A program made the translations under genes and the position numbers. Source: Exiguobacterium sp. TNDT2 (GTDB taxonomy: Bacteria > Bacillota > Bacilli > Exiguobacteriales > Exiguobacteriaceae). From it: a stretch of DNA of 64,000 nt. The stretch covers positions 62,001 to 126,000 of the forward strand of contig NZ_QLVE01000001.1 in NCBI RefSeq assembly GCF_003331145.1, read 5' to 3'. Below, piece by piece: positions 62,318 through 64,000 of this stretch. Below the pieces are notes generated by a model, which was not told where the DNA came from, made no database searches, and worked only from the letters and a program-made list of their open reading frames with translations. The number at the start of each line of letters is the position of its first letter. Within the stretch, counting starts at the first letter, position 1.

Positions 62318-63055
62318 TCAGTAACATTGCATGAGGATTTCCGCTTCTTCAAACCGCTTGGCTCGGAGCGCTTCGGTCGGAATCAGGAAATAAAGGATGC
62401 CGGCGTCACCGAACATGATGTCGAGTTCTTCGCTTGAATCCATTTGGAATAAGAGAAACGGGTCACCGAATCGTTCCCCATGCGTCTCTTCAATCTCTTC
62501 AAACACATCATGTTGCACCTCGTCCGGATGCCCGCCTACCGCATGTGCCTCGTCCTCATCGAATAACTCCTCAAAAGCGGCATATTCATCCTCGCTCATC
62601 AGATCAAACAAGTCGTGATCGTTCTGCGCATAGCCTTCTTCGAATGCGACAGCCCTCTCGTTGAGTGCTTCACCGACGCGGACCCGTTCAAGCGTCGTCG
62701 CTTCTGTATAGAAGACGCGCCAAAGGTGACGTTCGTCCGCGTCACCCCATGGTTGTTCGTCCAAATCATAGAAGAACGATAACACCCCTTCTTTCGGAAG
62801 CGCTTCGACTGATTCAAATCCAGTGAAGTCACTCAGGCGGAACTGTGCCAACAACGTCAAGTTCTCTCCAGGATGGTCCGAGGCACTCGGTAAATCCGGA
62901 TAGCCGCCAAATTTTGAGTGACCGATTGAGACTTCTTCCCGTGTCGTTCGGGGTACGAGCTTCAAGTTGACGCGCTTCGTAAACGCCGCCAAGATGTCAC
63001 CGCCCTGTTCGAGCCCGTGTTGATCAATAAACTGTTTGATTGATTGAAGTTCCAT
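62318..63055 (-). CDS. YwqG family protein (DUF1963)
   Basis: A 245-residue cytosolic protein of the YwqG/DUF1963 family: SKFGGYPDLPS near residue 47, LLAQFRLSDFTGFES near 68, LPKEGVLSFFYDLDEQPWG near 86, and QMDSSEELDIMFGDAGILYF near the end. DUF1963 is found in polymorphic-toxin and immunity settings and as a stand-alone protein; no activity is known. The middle is very acidic. Start ATG 63055 follows AAAGAGGTG. Confidence 0.85.
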   Translation of the reverse strand: MELQSIKQFIDQHGLEQGGDILAAFTKRVNLKLVPRTTREEVSIGHSKFGGYPDLPSASDHPGENLTLLAQFRLSDFTGFESVEALPKEGVLSFFYDLDEQPWGDADERHLWRVFYTEATTLERVRVGEALNERAVAFEEGYAQNDHDLFDLMSEDEYAAFEELFDEDEAHAVGGHPDEVQHDVFEEIEETHGERFGDPFLLFQMDSSEELDIMFGDAGILYFLIPTEALRAKRFEEAEILMQCY

Positions 63056-63139
63056 TCGAACACCTCTTTCGGATATGATACAAATAGTCTACCATACCGA
63101 ACATATGTACCCTTTATCATTTTTTATACAACCTTTATC

Positions 63140-63168
63140 TTGACCGCATGGATGAAACTTGAGAAAAT
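63140..63168 (+). promoter_or_regulatory. Promoter of the LrgA/LrgB operon
   Basis: TTGACC (63140-63145), 17-base spacer, GAAAAT (63163-63168), weak -10. Confidence 0.5.
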
Positions 63169-63206
63169 GCATACGTTTTGAACGTATTCGCGAAAGGATG
63201 GTATAT

Positions 63207-63563
63207 ATGCAACTCTTTATCAAATGGATGATCGGCCTTTCGCTCTTATTCGGGTTAAGCGCGTTCGGCAACTGGATTGTCGCCACACTCGAATGGAAAG
63301 TGCCTGGAAACGTCATCGGGATGATGCTGTTATTGATATTGCTCATGACAAAAATCATCCGAGTCGAATGGATCGAGGACAGTGCCGGCTTCCTCACGAA
63401 ACATCTCGCTTTCTTCTTCATCCCAATTGCGGTCGGCCTCATGTCGTATAGCGGTCTCTTAAAAGCAGAAGGGATTCCGCTATTTCTTGCCTTGATTGTC
63501 AGTCTATTTGTCGGACTCATCGTGACCGCTCTCATCTCCGGAAGACGAGGTGAAACGTCATGA
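63207..63563 (+). CDS. CidA/LrgA family holin-like protein
   Basis: A 118-residue membrane protein with four spans (LFIKWMIGLSLLFGLSAFGN at the start, KVPGNVIGMMLLLILLMTKI next). 'VPGNVIGMxLL' is the LrgA signature. CidA/LrgA with LrgB set the balance of murein hydrolase export, or carry pyruvate in later work. Which of the two it is cannot be told. ATG 63207 follows GAAAGGATGG. It overlaps the LrgB gene by four bases. Confidence 0.9.
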   Translation: MQLFIKWMIGLSLLFGLSAFGNWIVATLEWKVPGNVIGMMLLLILLMTKIIRVEWIEDSAGFLTKHLAFFFIPIAVGLMSYSGLLKAEGIPLFLALIVSLFVGLIVTALISGRRGETS

Positions 63564-64000
63564 CATTACTTTGGGTACTCGTCACCATCGGCGTTTATCT
63601 CGTCAGCCGCAAACTGTCCTTCAAATGGGCGTCCCCGTTCACGAACGTCGTCTTCTTGAGCACAACTATTTTGATTGTGACCCTCCTTCTTTTTGAGCAA
63701 CCATACGACGTGTATGAACCGGCCAAAGATTTAATCACGATTTTACTCGGTCCGGCGACCGTCGCCCTTGGTCTGCCGCTGTATCGTAACTTGCCGACGC
63801 TCCTCGCACGCGCACAACGCGCCCTGAGCGCAATTATTGCCGGTACCGTCTCGACGATTGTCGTCGCAGTCCTGATCGGCACGGCGCTCAAACTGACGGA
63901 CCAGGTGCTCATCGGGCTAGCGGTCAAATCCGTCACTGCTCCGATTGCGCTCGAACTGGCAAAACAGCTCCAAGGAGACGCGGCCCTTGCCGCCTCCATC
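63560..64000 (+). CDS. LrgB/CidB family protein (cut by right edge)
   Basis: The first 147 residues of a membrane protein, open at the right edge. TLLWVLVTIGVYLVSRKL and VNVVFLST-like spans, then LGPATVALGLPLYRN (LrgB signature) and VKSVTAPIALELAKQL. It is the partner of the CidA/LrgA gene, coupled through ATGA. The complete gene should be about 230 codons. Confidence 0.9.
   Translation, partial: MTLLWVLVTIGVYLVSRKLSFKWASPFTNVVFLSTTILIVTLLLFEQPYDVYEPAKDLITILLGPATVALGLPLYRNLPTLLARAQRALSAIIAGTVSTIVVAVLIGTALKLTDQVLIGLAVKSVTAPIALELAKQLQGDAALAASI

Overview
The window looks like a chromosomal segment of a Gram-positive, moderate-GC member of the Bacilli, most probably Exiguobacterium or a close relative. 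That is inferred from the gene families and signals, not from a 16S gene, which is absent. Pointers are strong AGGAGG ribosome sites, SigA-type promoters, a bacillithiol deacetylase, a CbpA-type cyclic-di-AMP binding protein, LutABC lactate oxidation, a guanine riboswitch on xpt-pbuX, cre-like boxes and a LrgA/LrgB pair. Genes are dense, on both strands, mostly in short operons closed by clear hairpin terminators. I see no rRNA, tRNA, CRISPR array, prophage or insertion sequence.

Layout. 1-9500: lipid kinase, acetyltransferase, CbpA-like protein (minus), pyridoxal kinase with the yojF-bshB2 pair, uppP (minus) followed by an unlisted 30-residue membrane peptide, an MFS gene with an in-frame stop near its expected start, a DJ-1/PfpI protein, a 3-methyladenine glycosylase and nhaC. 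9501-12042: a preQ1 riboswitch candidate and the complete queCDEF operon for preQ0/preQ1 synthesis. 12030-15400: membrane protein, DIP1984-family protein, a His-tailed membrane protein, a second acetyltransferase and a TrmH-type methylase. 15480-18060: a maltose/glucose-type PTS permease and a likely maltose-6'-phosphate phosphatase behind a promoter overlapped by two cre/LacI-type boxes. 18175-24571: MFS exporter, hydrolase, NCS2 permease, RDD-like protein, oxidoreductase and xpt-pbuX under a guanine riboswitch. 24721-32515: oxidoreductase, ABC-F ATPase, DUF418 protein, Mn-pyrophosphatase, a 45-residue acidic protein, HesB-like protein, a LacI regulator with its own palindromic operator, and a guanine/hypoxanthine permease with a PurBox-like site.

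32670-49730: lutABC, a PadR/DUF4097 pair, an orphan sensor kinase, glucose dehydrogenase, a CNNM/CorC protein, a stand-alone 5'-3' exonuclease, a CatE-like dioxygenase with a divergent HxlR/YodB-type regulator, a cluster of DnaA boxes in front of an S66 peptidase, a deletion scar made of two gene 3' ends, a run of stress and membrane genes, cspA and a beta-helix protein. 49794-54749: oligo-1,6-glucosidase with a divergent AraC regulator, then a two-gene cell-wall unit: a secreted tandem-repeat protein with an MPETG anchor and a sortase carrying a fibronectin-III-like tail. 54755-58385: an Fbp-type ferric iron ABC transporter behind two Fur-box-like sites. 58459-64000: a TetR-RND efflux operon, a YwqG-like protein and a LrgA/LrgB pair cut by the right edge.

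Working together: three nucleobase permeases plus Xpt make purine salvage prominent, with two kinds of control (riboswitch and PurBox). The PTS plus phosphatase, the oligo-1,6-glucosidase and the cre boxes point to use of maltose-like sugars under catabolite control. The most unusual pieces are the sortase-FN3 protein with its His-patterned repeat substrate, the DnaA-box cluster, the deletion scar and the two small proteins.
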